Source of the DNA: SXVE01 sp036388895
GTDB lineage: Bacteria; Acidobacteriota; Blastocatellia; Pyrinomonadales; Pyrinomonadaceae
Assembly (NCBI GenBank): GCA_036388895.1
Contig: DASVQY010000063.1
Coordinates: forward strand, 1-64,000
Direction of reading: 5' to 3'
DNA: 64,000 bases
Of this stretch, positions 43,370 to 52,777 are shown piece after piece. The stretch's first letter is position 1. The number at the start of each line of letters is the position of its first letter. Made by a program: the position numbers and the translations under genes. Under the pieces are notes generated by a model. It was given only the letters and a program-made list of their open reading frames with translations, was not told the origin of the DNA and made no database searches.

Positions 43370-43780
43370 ATGGAAGATAACAAACAGGGTCTAACAGTAA
43401 AACAAGAAAACGCGTTGTTAGCTCTTTTGCGTCATGGAAGTGTGCGACTTGCTTCAAAGGAAACCGGAATCTCCGAAACTACACTTTGGCGTTATCAACA
43501 ATTGCCAGAGTTTCAAAGTCGTATGAAGAAAATAAGAAGCGCCATAAATGAAGAAACTACTTCGCTTCTTCAACGTGCTTCCTTTCGAGCTGTAAATCGG
43601 CTTATGCAGTTAATGGATGATGAAAATACGCAGGATGCTGTTAAATATGCAAGTGCAAAAACAATTCTTGACCTTCACTTCAAAAATCAAGAATTACGTG
43701 AAATTCAAGAAAGTGTTCAGGAACTTAAAGAAATGATTGTTTTTTCTAATACAACATCAAGAGAAATAAAAACTATATGA
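43370..43780 (+). CDS. helix-turn-helix protein, terminase-small-subunit-like
   Basis: 136 residues. LTVKQENALLALLRHGSVRLASKETGISETTLWRYQQLPEFQ is the helix-turn-helix of the phBC6A51/terminase small-subunit type, followed by long charged helices (ATLLQRAS..., LREIQESVQELKEMI) that could mediate oligomers. In phages such proteins recognise DNA for packaging; in satellites they may have other DNA-binding tasks. Its gene overlaps the next by four bases (ATGA), so the two are translationally coupled. Confidence 0.7.
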   Translation: MEDNKQGLTVKQENALLALLRHGSVRLASKETGISETTLWRYQQLPEFQSRMKKIRSAINEETTSLLQRASFRAVNRLMQLMDDENTQDAVKYASAKTILDLHFKNQELREIQESVQELKEMIVFSNTTSREIKTI

Positions 43781-44019
43781 ATTTAACAAAGATAAAAAAA
43801 GAACTTCAGCAGATGAAAAAACTTATTTCACAGTCATCAAATACTTGTTCTTGTAGATATGTAGAGATAATAGAAGATGAAGTCTTAAGTAGTGGAAAAA
43901 TAACAATAATTGAAGCTAATCAAAAGTGTTTTGAACAAAAAGGAATGGAACAAAATCACGTTGGATTTACACAAATTATTATTTCCTCAGTTAATTCCAA
44001 CTTGTCAGATTTTCAATGA
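43777..44019 (+). CDS. small element-encoded hypothetical protein
   Basis: 80 residues, coupled by an ATGA overlap to the helix-turn-helix gene. The N-terminal 20 residues are a basic amphipathic helix; a CSC motif (NTCSCRYVEII) and a later Cys (KCFEQKG) are visible. No family recognised. It ends the rightward unit of the element's core module. Confidence 0.5.
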   Translation: MNLTKIKKELQQMKKLISQSSNTCSCRYVEIIEDEVLSSGKITIIEANQKCFEQKGMEQNHVGFTQIIISSVNSNLSDFQ

Positions 44020-44266
44020 CAATATGTTGATAACTCAACTTAATACATCAATAGTTCCACTTGTAATACAGTAAAACTGTTTAAGGATTGTTTATGCAGG
44101 TTGTGTTTTTTAACCAACTCTAATCCATAAAATAGGACTTTGCCTCATAAATGGTTTTTGAGACCGGGTTTTGAAACAAAATAGAGTTAATCTTTTTCAG
44201 CCTTAAATCCTTTAATAGCTTATTAAGCTCTATGAGCCAAAGAATATGTAGGAATTTGCCTTTAGA

Positions 44267-44461
44267 CTAGGATTTTTCATCAGATTCTAGGATAAATTGA
44301 TTGTCTCCGGATGATTTCATCCATTCGTGTGCTTGTTCAAATGAATAAGCACGTACTTTTTCTCCCGATTGAATGTGTTCTATATCAAGAACAAAATGCT
44401 CCTGTTGTTGATTGTCCGCCGCCCTTAACCAACGAATTAAAAATGATTTTCGTGTTTTCAT
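44267..44461 (-). CDS. 64-residue hypothetical protein
   Basis: Start chosen at ATG 44461, which has an AAGGGAT ribosome site; the frame is open to 44524 but that adds an unlikely hydrophobic lead. The sequence RKSFLIRWLRAADNQQQEHFVLDIEHIQSGEKVRAYSF resembles a family of small bacterial proteins with an 'R.W......G.v.HvqSGe' core; function unknown. It is isolated on the minus strand downstream of the 1130-residue secreted protein and may be read together with it if the terminator at 44509 leaks. Confidence 0.55.
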   Translation of the reverse strand: MKTRKSFLIRWLRAADNQQQEHFVLDIEHIQSGEKVRAYSFEQAHEWMKSSGDNQFILESDEKS

Positions 44462-44508
44462 AAAATATCCCTTAAAACAACAAAATATTTGTTGATAAGC
44501 TTTTAATA

Positions 44509-44550
44509 AAAAGAGACATGCCACTTAAAATAGAGCGGCATGTCTCTTTT
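44509..44550. terminator. strong bidirectional terminator
   Basis: AAAAGAGACATGCC (44509-44522) and GGCATGTCTCTTTT (44537-44550) are perfect 14-bp arms around 14 nt. On the minus strand it follows the stop of the gene at 44556 and leads into TTTTTATT. Confidence 0.8.
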
Positions 44551-44555
44551 GTAAA

Positions 44556-47500
44556 TTAAGGTCTGAAAGCTGCGGGAACTGGTTTATCCCCGCTTGCGCC
44601 GAAAGGTATGATTTTATTTCCGCCTGAGTTTTTCAAAATATACCAGCTTTTGTCTGATTCACGCCAAACAGCATAATCAGCTTTACTATCTCCATCGTAG
44701 TCACCAACAACTGGAATATCTGTGCTTATTCCAAACGGAATGGAGTAATAAGAGGAGTTTTCACTTCTTAAAACGAACCATTCTCCTGATGAAGGTCTAA
44801 AGAATGCTATATCTGTTTTGCCGTCTCCTGTGTAATCCGCCGGAACCGGTTTATCTGTATTTTTACCAAACTGAAATGCACGGTCTTTTCCATCAATACT
44901 TCGTATATACCACCATTCTCCGACCGATGGTCTGAAGATTGCCAAATCCGCTTTTGAATCTCCATCATAATCAGCTACAACAGGAATGTCCCCATTTGTT
45001 CCGAATTGCTGAATAGTCACCCCTCCGCTTGATTTTTGAATATACCAAGTTGAAGTTGATGGACGGAACACGGCTGCATCATCTTTTCCATCTGCATCAT
45101 AATCAGCTGGAACCGGAATATCTGTGCTTATTCCAAACGGAATGGAGTAATAAGAGGAGTTTTCACTTCTTAAAACGAACCATTCTCCTGATGAAGGTCT
45201 AAAGAATGCTATATCTGTTTTACCATCACCCGTATAATCGGCAGATACTACCTTGTCTGTTCCCGTGCCGAATTGAAATGCACGGTCTTTTGAATCTGAA
45301 CTTCTTAAGTACCACCACTCACCGACAGTGGGACGGAAGATAGAAATGTCGGTTTTACCATCGCCGTCAAAGTCAAAGGATGAGCGAGCAGCAGGTGGGC
45401 TATTAACTATGAGTTGTCCATTCGTTTTCGATACTGAGGGATTACCTTCGTTAAACTGAAACTGCTGTAAGGTTAGCAAAGTCTTTGTTCCCGCATTCCC
45501 TATAACCTTTAGCCGTAAATTCAATAATGTCCCATTTCCGTTTAAGACAGAAGAGCCAAATGCAGCTACGCGAATTTGCCCGGGATTTGATGTATTGGTT
45601 AAGACAGTCAAATTTTTGCTTAAGGTTTCATTTGTATCAAACGAATCTCCTGATACCTGTAAAATTGCAGGATCAAACCGCAAATCAAAGTCGTATGAAA
45701 CAACTCCCCGTCCCGAAATATCACCGACTGTTATAGGAATCGTTACAAAAGCATTCTGTCCTGCTTGTGATTCAGGCAATTTAACATTGACTGAATCGGC
45801 AAGAAATTGAGTGGTTTCGTCTTCATTGACTCCCCTTGACTGACTAGTTTGTTCTGCTGAGGACCAATTGCCTGAAACATCGCCAATCAAGACGGCAGTG
45901 TAATCTTGATTCAATTGATCCGTTTCAACATTGTCATAGTTGCGGCTGGAAGGAATAAATTGCCAAGTTCCGGTTCTACTTTGATTTGCTATTCCGATAA
46001 CAGATTGAGCTATTAGTCCAGCGTCATAAGATGTTATCTCTCCATTACCTGAAACGTCTGCGGAAGTCTGTTGGGTAGTTGTAAGAGTGGTAGAGCCAAC
46101 AGCAAATTGAGAAACCAGTGAAGCATCATAAGCTGAAACAGCAATTGTAGTTGGTGCCTTTGAAGGCGTTACTGTATAAGCCCCTTCTCCAAAATTAGAT
46201 AGAGAATAAGTGCCTGTAGCATTAGTTTTAGCTGTTACATTAACTAAGCCCGCAGCTGTAAAATTAACGTCAGCAACAGCATTTGTGGAAGTTCCGTAAG
46301 TTACGCTACCTGAAACCATACCGGATACAACACAAGCATTTCCATTAGTTGTAGTAGAAGCAGGAGTTCCTTCATTGAATCTGAAATTAGAGAAAGCTAA
46401 ATTGTTGCAGGAGCGAAGCGCACCAATTGAATTGAACTTAAAATTAAGTAGTGTACCAGTACCGGTAAGCGGAGCAGTACCGTAGCCGGAAACGCGAAGT
46501 TGACCAAGAGTCGAACTATTAACAGTAATGCTATAGCCACTTGATAAAGTACCTGCTGTGTCAAAAGGCGTAGTTAGCGGAGTAAACAATAACTTATCGT
46601 AAGTTAAAGTAAAGTCAAAAGAAATAATGCCTTTTCCCGTTGTATCAGTCACATTAACTGGAACTGTCAGAGTAGTGTTTTTCTTTGCAGATAGTGTTGT
46701 TGGAATAGAAACGTTTAAAGAAGTTGTAGCTTCAAAAGCGCCAATATCAACTGTTGATGTACCATTGTTATCACCGTCAATTTGACGAGAAAAGCCCGCC
46801 CCTCTTTGGTCGATTATCAAAGCTCCAGAAAAAGGAGCGTCAGATGAACAAGTATTAGTAACAACACAATTACCTCCAGCATCAATCGCAGGACTGCCTG
46901 GAAGTAGAGCACGTGTGTTGGTTGGTCCGCCATTATCCTTTAGTAAAGTATCAAGTTTTGGATCCAATGGGGCTGAGGGGGTTCCTACTTTATCGCCAGC
47001 AGCGCTACTGTACGCCGCCCCAGCATTTTTTCCAATTATATTGTTACCAAGTGATGCAAAATTGCCGGCAATATCTGTTCCTCCGGATATATTGTTATTG
47101 GCAACAATTGTGTTGCGCGCAATTGCTGTGCCGCTGAAAATAGCAACGCCGCCACCGTTTCCCGCCGTATTATTACTAATAGTGACATTATTGAGGACAG
47201 TATTACCGTCGCCATAAATTCCGCCGCCGCCATTAGCAGTATTATCACATATTGTGGTATTGCTAATATTTAGAACCCTGCCGCCTACATTGAACATGCC
47301 GCCACCATCATATTCTGCTGTGTTATTGTTGATTGTTGATCGAGTCATGTACAACGTTCCCCAATTCATAACGCCCGCACCCCGCGTTGCTCTATTATTT
47401 CTGATAGTTACTTCGGTTAAAGTTAGATTTCCTCCGTTGTAAATCCCGCCGCCATCCGCACCAGTGGGAGCATTACCGTTAGCAATGCTTAATGCGGTGA

Positions 47501-47948
47501 TATTTATGTTTCCACTCGAAATATTAAAAACACGAAAGGCTGATACTCCTGTCAATGCCCTTTGAATTATTAAATTTCTGGCACCTGTTCCATTAATTGT
47601 AATATTACTGGTGATTGTAATCTCCCCGATTGTTAAATCAATTGTAGATGGGTTGGCGATAGCAAAAGTAATAATGTCATCTCCGGCTAAGGCATTTGCT
47701 TGTTGAATTGCCGCTCTCAATGTACAGTTACCTGATGCATCTTTACATAAATTATCGCTAGTGTTTGCATCAATAGTATCAGCGTTATTATTAACATTAA
47801 ATGTAGTTGCTTGCGCTACAGCTGAGAAAAAACTTAAGCACAAACAAAATATAATTGCTCGAAGAGCATATTTGCTGACAGCTAAATAAGAATCAGCTGT
47901 TATGTGGTTATCAGTATTTTTTCTATTCAAATATAAAGCTTTCTTCAT
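44556..47948 (-). CDS. large secreted protein: CSLREA-like/beta-helix, cohesin-like, dockerin-like and six VCBS repeats
   Basis: 1130 residues. A long signal region ends near residue 48 (AVAQATTFNV). Next is a CSLREA-like part (NCTLRAAIQQANALAGDD) and parallel beta-helix repeats up to about 400 (GGGIYNGG, GAGVMNWG, GGGMFNVG). Two cohesin-like domains follow (about 420-555 and 735-865; 'GKGIISFDFTLTYD', 'GRGVVSYDFDLRFD'), with a carboxypeptidase-regulatory-like and a dockerin-like segment (VSGNGEITSYDAGLIAQ) between them. Residues 870-1130 are six FG-GAP/VCBS units ('DYxGDGKTDIAxFRPSxGEW'). Secreted or surface-attached; probably adhesion or polysaccharide binding. Four CCTTCCC repeats lie in its upstream region. 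Confidence 0.85.
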   Translation of the reverse strand: MKKALYLNRKNTDNHITADSYLAVSKYALRAIIFCLCLSFFSAVAQATTFNVNNNADTIDANTSDNLCKDASGNCTLRAAIQQANALAGDDIITFAIANPSTIDLTIGEITITSNITINGTGARNLIIQRALTGVSAFRVFNISSGNINITALSIANGNAPTGADGGGIYNGGNLTLTEVTIRNNRATRGAGVMNWGTLYMTRSTINNNTAEYDGGGMFNVGGRVLNISNTTICDNTANGGGGIYGDGNTVLNNVTISNNTAGNGGGVAIFSGTAIARNTIVANNNISGGTDIAGNFASLGNNIIGKNAGAAYSSAAGDKVGTPSAPLDPKLDTLLKDNGGPTNTRALLPGSPAIDAGGNCVVTNTCSSDAPFSGALIIDQRGAGFSRQIDGDNNGTSTVDIGAFEATTSLNVSIPTTLSAKKNTTLTVPVNVTDTTGKGIISFDFTLTYDKLLFTPLTTPFDTAGTLSSGYSITVNSSTLGQLRVSGYGTAPLTGTGTLLNFKFNSIGALRSCNNLAFSNFRFNEGTPASTTTNGNACVVSGMVSGSVTYGTSTNAVADVNFTAAGLVNVTAKTNATGTYSLSNFGEGAYTVTPSKAPTTIAVSAYDASLVSQFAVGSTTLTTTQQTSADVSGNGEITSYDAGLIAQSVIGIANQSRTGTWQFIPSSRNYDNVETDQLNQDYTAVLIGDVSGNWSSAEQTSQSRGVNEDETTQFLADSVNVKLPESQAGQNAFVTIPITVGDISGRGVVSYDFDLRFDPAILQVSGDSFDTNETLSKNLTVLTNTSNPGQIRVAAFGSSVLNGNGTLLNLRLKVIGNAGTKTLLTLQQFQFNEGNPSVSKTNGQLIVNSPPAARSSFDFDGDGKTDISIFRPTVGEWWYLRSSDSKDRAFQFGTGTDKVVSADYTGDGKTDIAFFRPSSGEWFVLRSENSSYYSIPFGISTDIPVPADYDADGKDDAAVFRPSTSTWYIQKSSGGVTIQQFGTNGDIPVVADYDGDSKADLAIFRPSVGEWWYIRSIDGKDRAFQFGKNTDKPVPADYTGDGKTDIAFFRPSSGEWFVLRSENSSYYSIPFGISTDIPVVGDYDGDSKADYAVWRESDKSWYILKNSGGNKIIPFGASGDKPVPAAFRP
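44710..45225. repeat. internal duplication of VCBS repeat triplet
   Basis: A stretch of about 108 bases at 44712-44819 recurs at 45120-45227, identical or nearly so, offset by 408 bp. The protein repeats 1-3 and 4-6 therefore descend from a duplicated block of three units. This part of the gene is prone to recombination or assembly collapse. Confidence 0.65.
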
Positions 47949-48072
47949 TTTTGCTCCTTTTGTTTTCCAAGTTTAATAGTATTTTTTTAATAATTAGAAA
48001 GTTGATTGTAATGAGTAATTCTGGAATAAATAAACTCGCAATTTCCTTGTTAGTAAATCGAGAATACAAATG

Positions 48073-48120
48073 AAACCTTCCCAAAACCTTCCCAAAAACC
48101 TTCCCAAAAACCTTCCCAAA
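48073..48120. promoter_or_regulatory. four CCTTCCC direct repeats, candidate BTAD-regulator sites
   Basis: CCTTCCC starts at 48076, 48087, 48099 and 48111: four copies, spacing 11, 12 and 12 bp, joined by A tracts. They lie 128-170 bp upstream of the 1130-residue protein's start. Spacing of about one helix turn is what SARP/BTAD regulators bind, and such a regulator is the next gene upstream. Confidence 0.55.
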
Positions 48121-48214
48121 CTACTTTTTTTCACTTTTTTGAAGATTTTTTACTTTTTTTGAGAATTTTTTTGTGATTTTAGAAAAAATGAGTCGTTTTC
48201 GTTGGCAGGCAATA

Positions 48215-48248
48215 AAAAAGGTGTGCCATAAAAAATAAACACCTTTTT
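48215..48248 (-). terminator. rho-independent terminator after the BTAD-propeller gene
   Basis: AAAAAGGTGT (48215-48224) and ACACCTTTTT (48239-48248) pair around 14 nt; the minus-strand reading continues with T-rich sequence. It lies 50 bp after the stop at 48299 and before the CCTTCCC repeats. Confidence 0.65.
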
Positions 48249-48298
48249 AAGTTAATTTGCGTTGAAGAAAGAAAAGAAAGAAATTGGAATGCTAGTTT

Positions 48299-50833
48299 TT
48301 ACTGTAAGCCTTCAATCAGAAACAAATCAGATAAATCTCGCGTGAATGAATATACGTAAGATTTTCCGTCCGGCGTGAGTAGTATTCGCAGTATCTCGTG
48401 AACTCCAGTTTTGTCTTGCGGCATCAAACGAATCCATTCTTCTGTTCTAGCCGTTTCTATTTCATAGCGGTAAATTACTGCCGGAACTTTTCCGCGTTCC
48501 CGCACGAACAGGTATTTTCCATCCCCGCTCCATCTGACAACAAGATAATCAACCCTCAAATCGGGAAGTAATTTACACTTGCCATTTTCGATTTCGTAAA
48601 GACAAATTCTATTTTCAGAATTAATAATTGCTATTTGTTTGCCATCTGGAGAAATAGAATGAGGCGAAGATATTTCAACTCCTTCTTGCTTAGGCGTTAT
48701 GCAGATTGGTTCACTGTCCCATTCCTGAGTGTATAATTTAGTCCCTTTATCGGCTTCATTGGCAGCGAAAAGAATTTTCTTTCCATTTGGAAACCAGCAA
48801 GCCCACGGCTGGTATTTCAAAGACTTTGATTCAAAGGGCGGAAGCATTTTCGTTTCACCAGCGCCAGTTGGCAAAAGTGCCACCTGCTGCTTCGTTGTCA
48901 AAAGACGAACCAGAGCGTACTTTCCGTTTGGCGAAAGTGCCAATGCAGAACCATTTCCTAAACGCAAAGCTGGTGAGCCATTCGTTTTGCGAACGTAAAC
49001 TCCGTAAAGACTGCCGCCGCTTTCCCCTGCTTCAGTAAAAAGAATTGTTTCCCCATCTGGTGATAAGTCTCTAACCAACGACCAATCATGCCAGGATAAA
49101 TCATGTTCTTCTTTTTCTTCAGTACAATTACCGGATGAAATTCGGATGCGCGTTTTGTCTACTGTTATCAAGGCTGCTCCGTCTGGAGACAAATCATGAA
49201 TGGTGAGACTTCCGATTCCTTTATAAACAAGGCGTTCATTATCTGTTTCCTTATCATTCTCATCATTTACTGAAACAGCATAAACCGAACGAGCATTACC
49301 TTCTCTCGCTGCAGTGAACCAAATCTCCCCGGTAGCCTTATTCCAAACCAGCCCTCTAATGCTAATCCAGCCATCGGAAATAATACGTTTTTCAGATTTA
49401 TCTTCGGTTTTAAGATTGATGACGGCAACAGCGCCGCTGTCTTCAGCTAAAGTCGGATGGTCAATAAAAGCTATTGCCTCGCCAGATGGAGAAAAGCTTG
49501 GATGACTAATCCAACCGCCAGTTTCATAAAGCACATTCCCAATTGGGTATTCTAAGCGACTTCGTCCCTCTGATTCACGCACGATAACAAGACATTGGTT
49601 ATCGGATAGCTTTGCAAGACATTCTTTATCCGGATACCAATCTGCCCATTGCACACTTTCAAGTAGTTCTCTCGGCATTCCGCCTCTCTGGTGTATCCGT
49701 GCGAGAGTTGCCGACGAAACATAACCTCTGAGAAATTTGCGCCTTAATGCTATTGCCATTTCGCCAGTTGGAGAAACTGAAAATATATTGGTTTGCTTCA
49801 AGCCCACTGGTTGTGAATCCCATCCATCTCGAGGAATTGTAAAGAGTTCAGGGTCTACTCCGCCCCAGGCGGCATCGTATATGATTGTTTGATTGTCGGA
49901 AGAAAACTTTGCTGATTGAATGACACCTTGCCTGAAAGTTAACTGTTTAACTTTTGGAACTGAAGGTGGCGGTTTAACAATTCTTTTTTCAGCTTGAATA
50001 TGTCCATTACTAGAAATGGCTGTTTGTCGAGAATCGATATTGGTTATCAGTTTGAGAGGGGCAATTTTACCTTGTTGAATTTGTTCTTTAAGCTCAACGG
50101 TTTCCTGCTCAGGCTCGACACTCATTTCACGAAGCGCCTGGCAACATTGTTCGTATTGTTTTAATGCTTGGTATTTACTGCCGGTCTGCGCGTAGTAACG
50201 CATTAGGTGTTGATGAACATGTTCGTCAGTCGGGTCATCTGTGATTAATTTTTTCAGCAGTTCTATACTCCGTCCAAATTCGGCTTTCGAAGCCTGAAGT
50301 TCAGCTATTTTTGTTGTCAGTTTTCGATAAAGAATGCGAAGTGATTCTCTTTTTACTACAAGCCATTCTTCAAAAAGAGTTTCGGTTAGTAAATCATCTT
50401 TATAAAGAGCAATTGCAGACTCGCCTGTTTCGATGTCTTCAGTTTTCAAGGCAATATTCGCAAGACGTTCAAATTCTTCAACGTCAATAAAAAGGGAGCC
50501 TGGTGAAAAGAGAATAACGTGTTGTTTTTTGGTTTGAATAAACTGTGATTCAGTAGCTTTTTCAAGAAAAGGTTCAAAAGCGCGGCGAGCCATATAAATA
50601 GTTTTATGTAAACTATTCTTAGCCGTTTCAATGTCCTGGTCTGTCCAAAGAATGTCTATTATTTTTTCCCGGTGCAGTTCGTGATGAGGAGTGAGAGCGA
50701 GTAGTTTTACCAGAAGTTTAGCCGAGCGGCGTTGCCAAAAGTGTTCTTTAACAAGCAATCCGTTAACTTTTACCTGAAATTTGCCGAGCAAATAAATTTC
50801 TAAAGAAGTTGGAGAATGTTGTTCTGGTTGCAT
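48299..50833 (-). CDS. BTAD/SARP-like transcriptional regulator with TolB-like propeller
   Basis: 844 residues. Residues 1-100 form an OmpR-type winged helix as in AfsR/SARP proteins (GKFQVKVNGLLV, RRSAKLLVKLLAL, LHREKIIDILW). Residues about 105-260 are a bacterial transcriptional activation domain of TPR type (FEEWLVVKRESLRILYRKL, YYAQTGSKYQALKQYEQCC). Residues about 290-840 contain repeats of the PD40/TolB-like propeller ('SPDGETILFTEAGESG', 'SPDGKQIAIIN', 'SGDGKYLFVRE'). It lacks an NB-ARC ATPase. It probably senses a ligand through the propeller and binds direct-repeat DNA; the 1130-residue protein gene downstream is a likely target. Cytosolic, no signal peptide. Confidence 0.85.
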   Translation of the reverse strand: MQPEQHSPTSLEIYLLGKFQVKVNGLLVKEHFWQRRSAKLLVKLLALTPHHELHREKIIDILWTDQDIETAKNSLHKTIYMARRAFEPFLEKATESQFIQTKKQHVILFSPGSLFIDVEEFERLANIALKTEDIETGESAIALYKDDLLTETLFEEWLVVKRESLRILYRKLTTKIAELQASKAEFGRSIELLKKLITDDPTDEHVHQHLMRYYAQTGSKYQALKQYEQCCQALREMSVEPEQETVELKEQIQQGKIAPLKLITNIDSRQTAISSNGHIQAEKRIVKPPPSVPKVKQLTFRQGVIQSAKFSSDNQTIIYDAAWGGVDPELFTIPRDGWDSQPVGLKQTNIFSVSPTGEMAIALRRKFLRGYVSSATLARIHQRGGMPRELLESVQWADWYPDKECLAKLSDNQCLVIVRESEGRSRLEYPIGNVLYETGGWISHPSFSPSGEAIAFIDHPTLAEDSGAVAVINLKTEDKSEKRIISDGWISIRGLVWNKATGEIWFTAAREGNARSVYAVSVNDENDKETDNERLVYKGIGSLTIHDLSPDGAALITVDKTRIRISSGNCTEEKEEHDLSWHDWSLVRDLSPDGETILFTEAGESGGSLYGVYVRKTNGSPALRLGNGSALALSPNGKYALVRLLTTKQQVALLPTGAGETKMLPPFESKSLKYQPWACWFPNGKKILFAANEADKGTKLYTQEWDSEPICITPKQEGVEISSPHSISPDGKQIAIINSENRICLYEIENGKCKLLPDLRVDYLVVRWSGDGKYLFVRERGKVPAVIYRYEIETARTEEWIRLMPQDKTGVHEILRILLTPDGKSYVYSFTRDLSDLFLIEGLQ

Positions 50834-51007
50834 TAATGTAAGTGTTATAAATTAATCGCAAAACATCTGTCAGATTAATTAAGTATTTGATTGTGATTGA
50901 TAACGAACCTTTTATCATATTTCTCAAAAAAACACTATATTTTTTTTATGTAATATAAGAGTGAAAAATAACATAAAAAAATGCAGTTTTTTGTGCTCCT
51001 GCGTGAA

Positions 51008-51871
51008 TCATCTAATTAGGACTTGTGCGGCATCCGCTGCTGGCAGTTTTGAAGCTGCCAGCTCGCTCATCGGCAAAACATAAATCATTGCCAGATTAAA
51101 CAACACATAAATCGTCATCACGATAAGAATGCCGCCGAACATTACTCGGGGAATGTTCTTTTCGGGATTGGTGTCTTCTTCTGAAAAATACACCGGGTTA
51201 TTCCACCCAGCGTAGGTTTCCATCACCGCTTGCAAGGATAATATGAAAGCGGCAAAAACAGTCATCGGACTTGAAATTAGAAGTGGTGCGTGAACAGCAC
51301 CGTCCTGATTTCCGCCATAAATAAAACAAGCTAAGACAATAAATCCGAATGCCACTACTTTGAATAAACTGGTCAATTTCTGGATGCCGCTTCCCATTCG
51401 CAAACCAATCCAATTCAAAACGGCAAGAAGGATAAAAATTGAAATTGAAATTATGACAATCGAATCAGCAAGAACGGGGAAAAGTGCGCCTATATATTCG
51501 CCCAAAGCAACAGTCAGATAAGCTGATGTTGAGGTTTGAAGAAACCAGTCGCTCCATCCGATTAAGAATCCTCCGTAATCGCCATAGGTGCGCCGAGCGA
51601 AAACATAAGGACCGCCTGCTTTGGGCAGCATCGTACCGAGTTCGGCAAAAGTGTTCGCCCCAAAAAGGGCATAAATTCCGCCGAGAATCCAAATTGCGAT
51701 GATTAGCAAAGGCGTTCCGATTTGGTCAGCGACGAATCCCGGCGTTCGCAAAATCCCGCCGCCAATCATTCCGCCGATAACAATAGAAAGCCCGAAAGTT
51801 ACGCCTAGGATGCGTAGAAGGTTGTTTTGCTGCGGTAATAGAGATTCTTCTGTTAGCTGAGCAGGTTCCAT
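51008..51871 (-). CDS. APC family amino-acid permease, C-terminus missing
   Basis: 287 residues. The first about seven helices of an APC-superfamily amino-acid transporter are intact: GGMIGGGILRTPG (helix 1 glycine-rich loop), PKAGGPYVFARRTYGDYGGFLIGW, and YAGWNNPVYFSEED with the LPRVMFGG-like conserved loop. Full members have 430-480 residues; here the sequence ends at AAQVLIR about 170 residues early and runs into unrelated intergenic DNA. It probably lost its 3' end when the downstream BTAD gene or its flank arrived. Not expected to be functional. Confidence 0.75.
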   Translation of the reverse strand: MEPAQLTEESLLPQQNNLLRILGVTFGLSIVIGGMIGGGILRTPGFVADQIGTPLLIIAIWILGGIYALFGANTFAELGTMLPKAGGPYVFARRTYGDYGGFLIGWSDWFLQTSTSAYLTVALGEYIGALFPVLADSIVIISISIFILLAVLNWIGLRMGSGIQKLTSLFKVVAFGFIVLACFIYGGNQDGAVHAPLLISSPMTVFAAFILSLQAVMETYAGWNNPVYFSEEDTNPEKNIPRVMFGGILIVMTIYVLFNLAMIYVLPMSELAASKLPAADAAQVLIR

Positions 51872-52024
51872 ATTTGTTTACGCGGAAGGTGTAGGAATCA
51901 TACTCTTATTAAACAGAAAAACAAGAAAATATTAAAAAATGTAAGGAACCTCAAAACCAGTGTCATAAAGGGTCGTTTTAGAGACATACTGAACATTAAA
52001 ATTTTGTTTTGTTCTGATTTAGAT

Positions 52025-52057
52025 AAAAAGGATTACTGTTTAGTAGTAATCCTTTTT
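52025..52057 (-). terminator. rho-independent terminator after the DoxX gene
   Basis: AAAAAGGATTACT (52025-52037) and AGTAATCCTTTTT (52045-52057) form a perfect 13-bp stem with a 7-nt loop. It sits 34 bp after the DoxX stop at 52091. Confidence 0.75.
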
Positions 52058-52090
52058 GCAATAAACAATTTTCTCCGCTACTTCTTTGTT

Positions 52091-52516
52091 TTACACTGTT
52101 GTTTGCTTTGCCCTATTTCGCCATAAAAGATTATCCAAACCCCAAGTGCCTCCGCCTGCTGCTGCCAGAAATAAGAAAACGAAACAGTAAAGAACTGCCA
52201 ATTCTCCTTTATTGACTAAAGGCAGAAACCCCTGCGGTGCGTGCGCCATAAAATAAGCGACAGCCATCATTCCCGATAAAATAAAAGCTACGGGGCGTGT
52301 AAACAGTCCAACAAGAACCAATAATCCACCGACAAATTCTAAAATTCCAGCGAACCCCATAAATGACATTAAAGGAGCAGCTGCATTTTGCGGCGATGGC
52401 GGCGAATTAAATAGCTTCTGTGTTCCGTGAGCAATGAAAAGAAATCCGGTGATTATACGTAAAACGCTGAGTAGACGAGGAGTCCAAGAACTGTAAAATG
52501 AATCTAAGTTTGCCAT
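52091..52516 (-). CDS. DoxX family membrane protein
   Basis: 141 residues with four hydrophobic helices. The core GFLFIAHGTQKLF, then GILEFVGGLLVLVGLFTRPVAFIL and MAVAYFMAHAPQGFLPLVNKGELAVLY, is the standard DoxX (PF07681) pattern. Members are inner-membrane proteins of uncertain, possibly redox-related function. It is followed by its own terminator and faces a 260-bp gap upstream. Confidence 0.88.
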   Translation of the reverse strand: MANLDSFYSSWTPRLLSVLRIITGFLFIAHGTQKLFNSPPSPQNAAAPLMSFMGFAGILEFVGGLLVLVGLFTRPVAFILSGMMAVAYFMAHAPQGFLPLVNKGELAVLYCFVFLFLAAAGGGTWGLDNLLWRNRAKQTTV

Positions 52517-52614
52517 ATAAATTTTTCTTCAAAAGCCATTTTCAATAATTTTGATTTATTGAACTTTACTACAAAGAAGACTGTTATAATAGTCGTTTTT
52601 ATTTTGGAGATTTA

Positions 52615-52749
52615 ATGACAAACTAACTCGAAGATGCTACAAGAGATTATTATAGGCGATGGTCATTTTACTTGTTCGGTTGCGACATAGAAAAGTTGTA
52701 CGTTACTGAATGCCCTTTTTCTCCATCCATTCGTCTTGTTTGCTTTTGA
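52615..52749 (+). pseudogene. possible gene remnant with an early stop
   Basis: A TTGGAG ribosome site and ATG (52615) start a 45-codon frame broken by TAA at codon 4, then open to 52749 (reading LEDATRDYYRRWSFYLFGCD). A near-palindrome and TATAAT precede it. Suggestive of a decayed short gene, but chance cannot be excluded. Confidence 0.3.
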
Positions 52750-52777
52750 TTCGCGCGTTATCTCTGCATGTTCCTGC

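Noticed and set aside
48073..48120. CRISPR-like array
   Set aside because: Four 7-bp units with A-rich spacers of 4-5 bp are far too short for CRISPR repeats; no cas genes are present.
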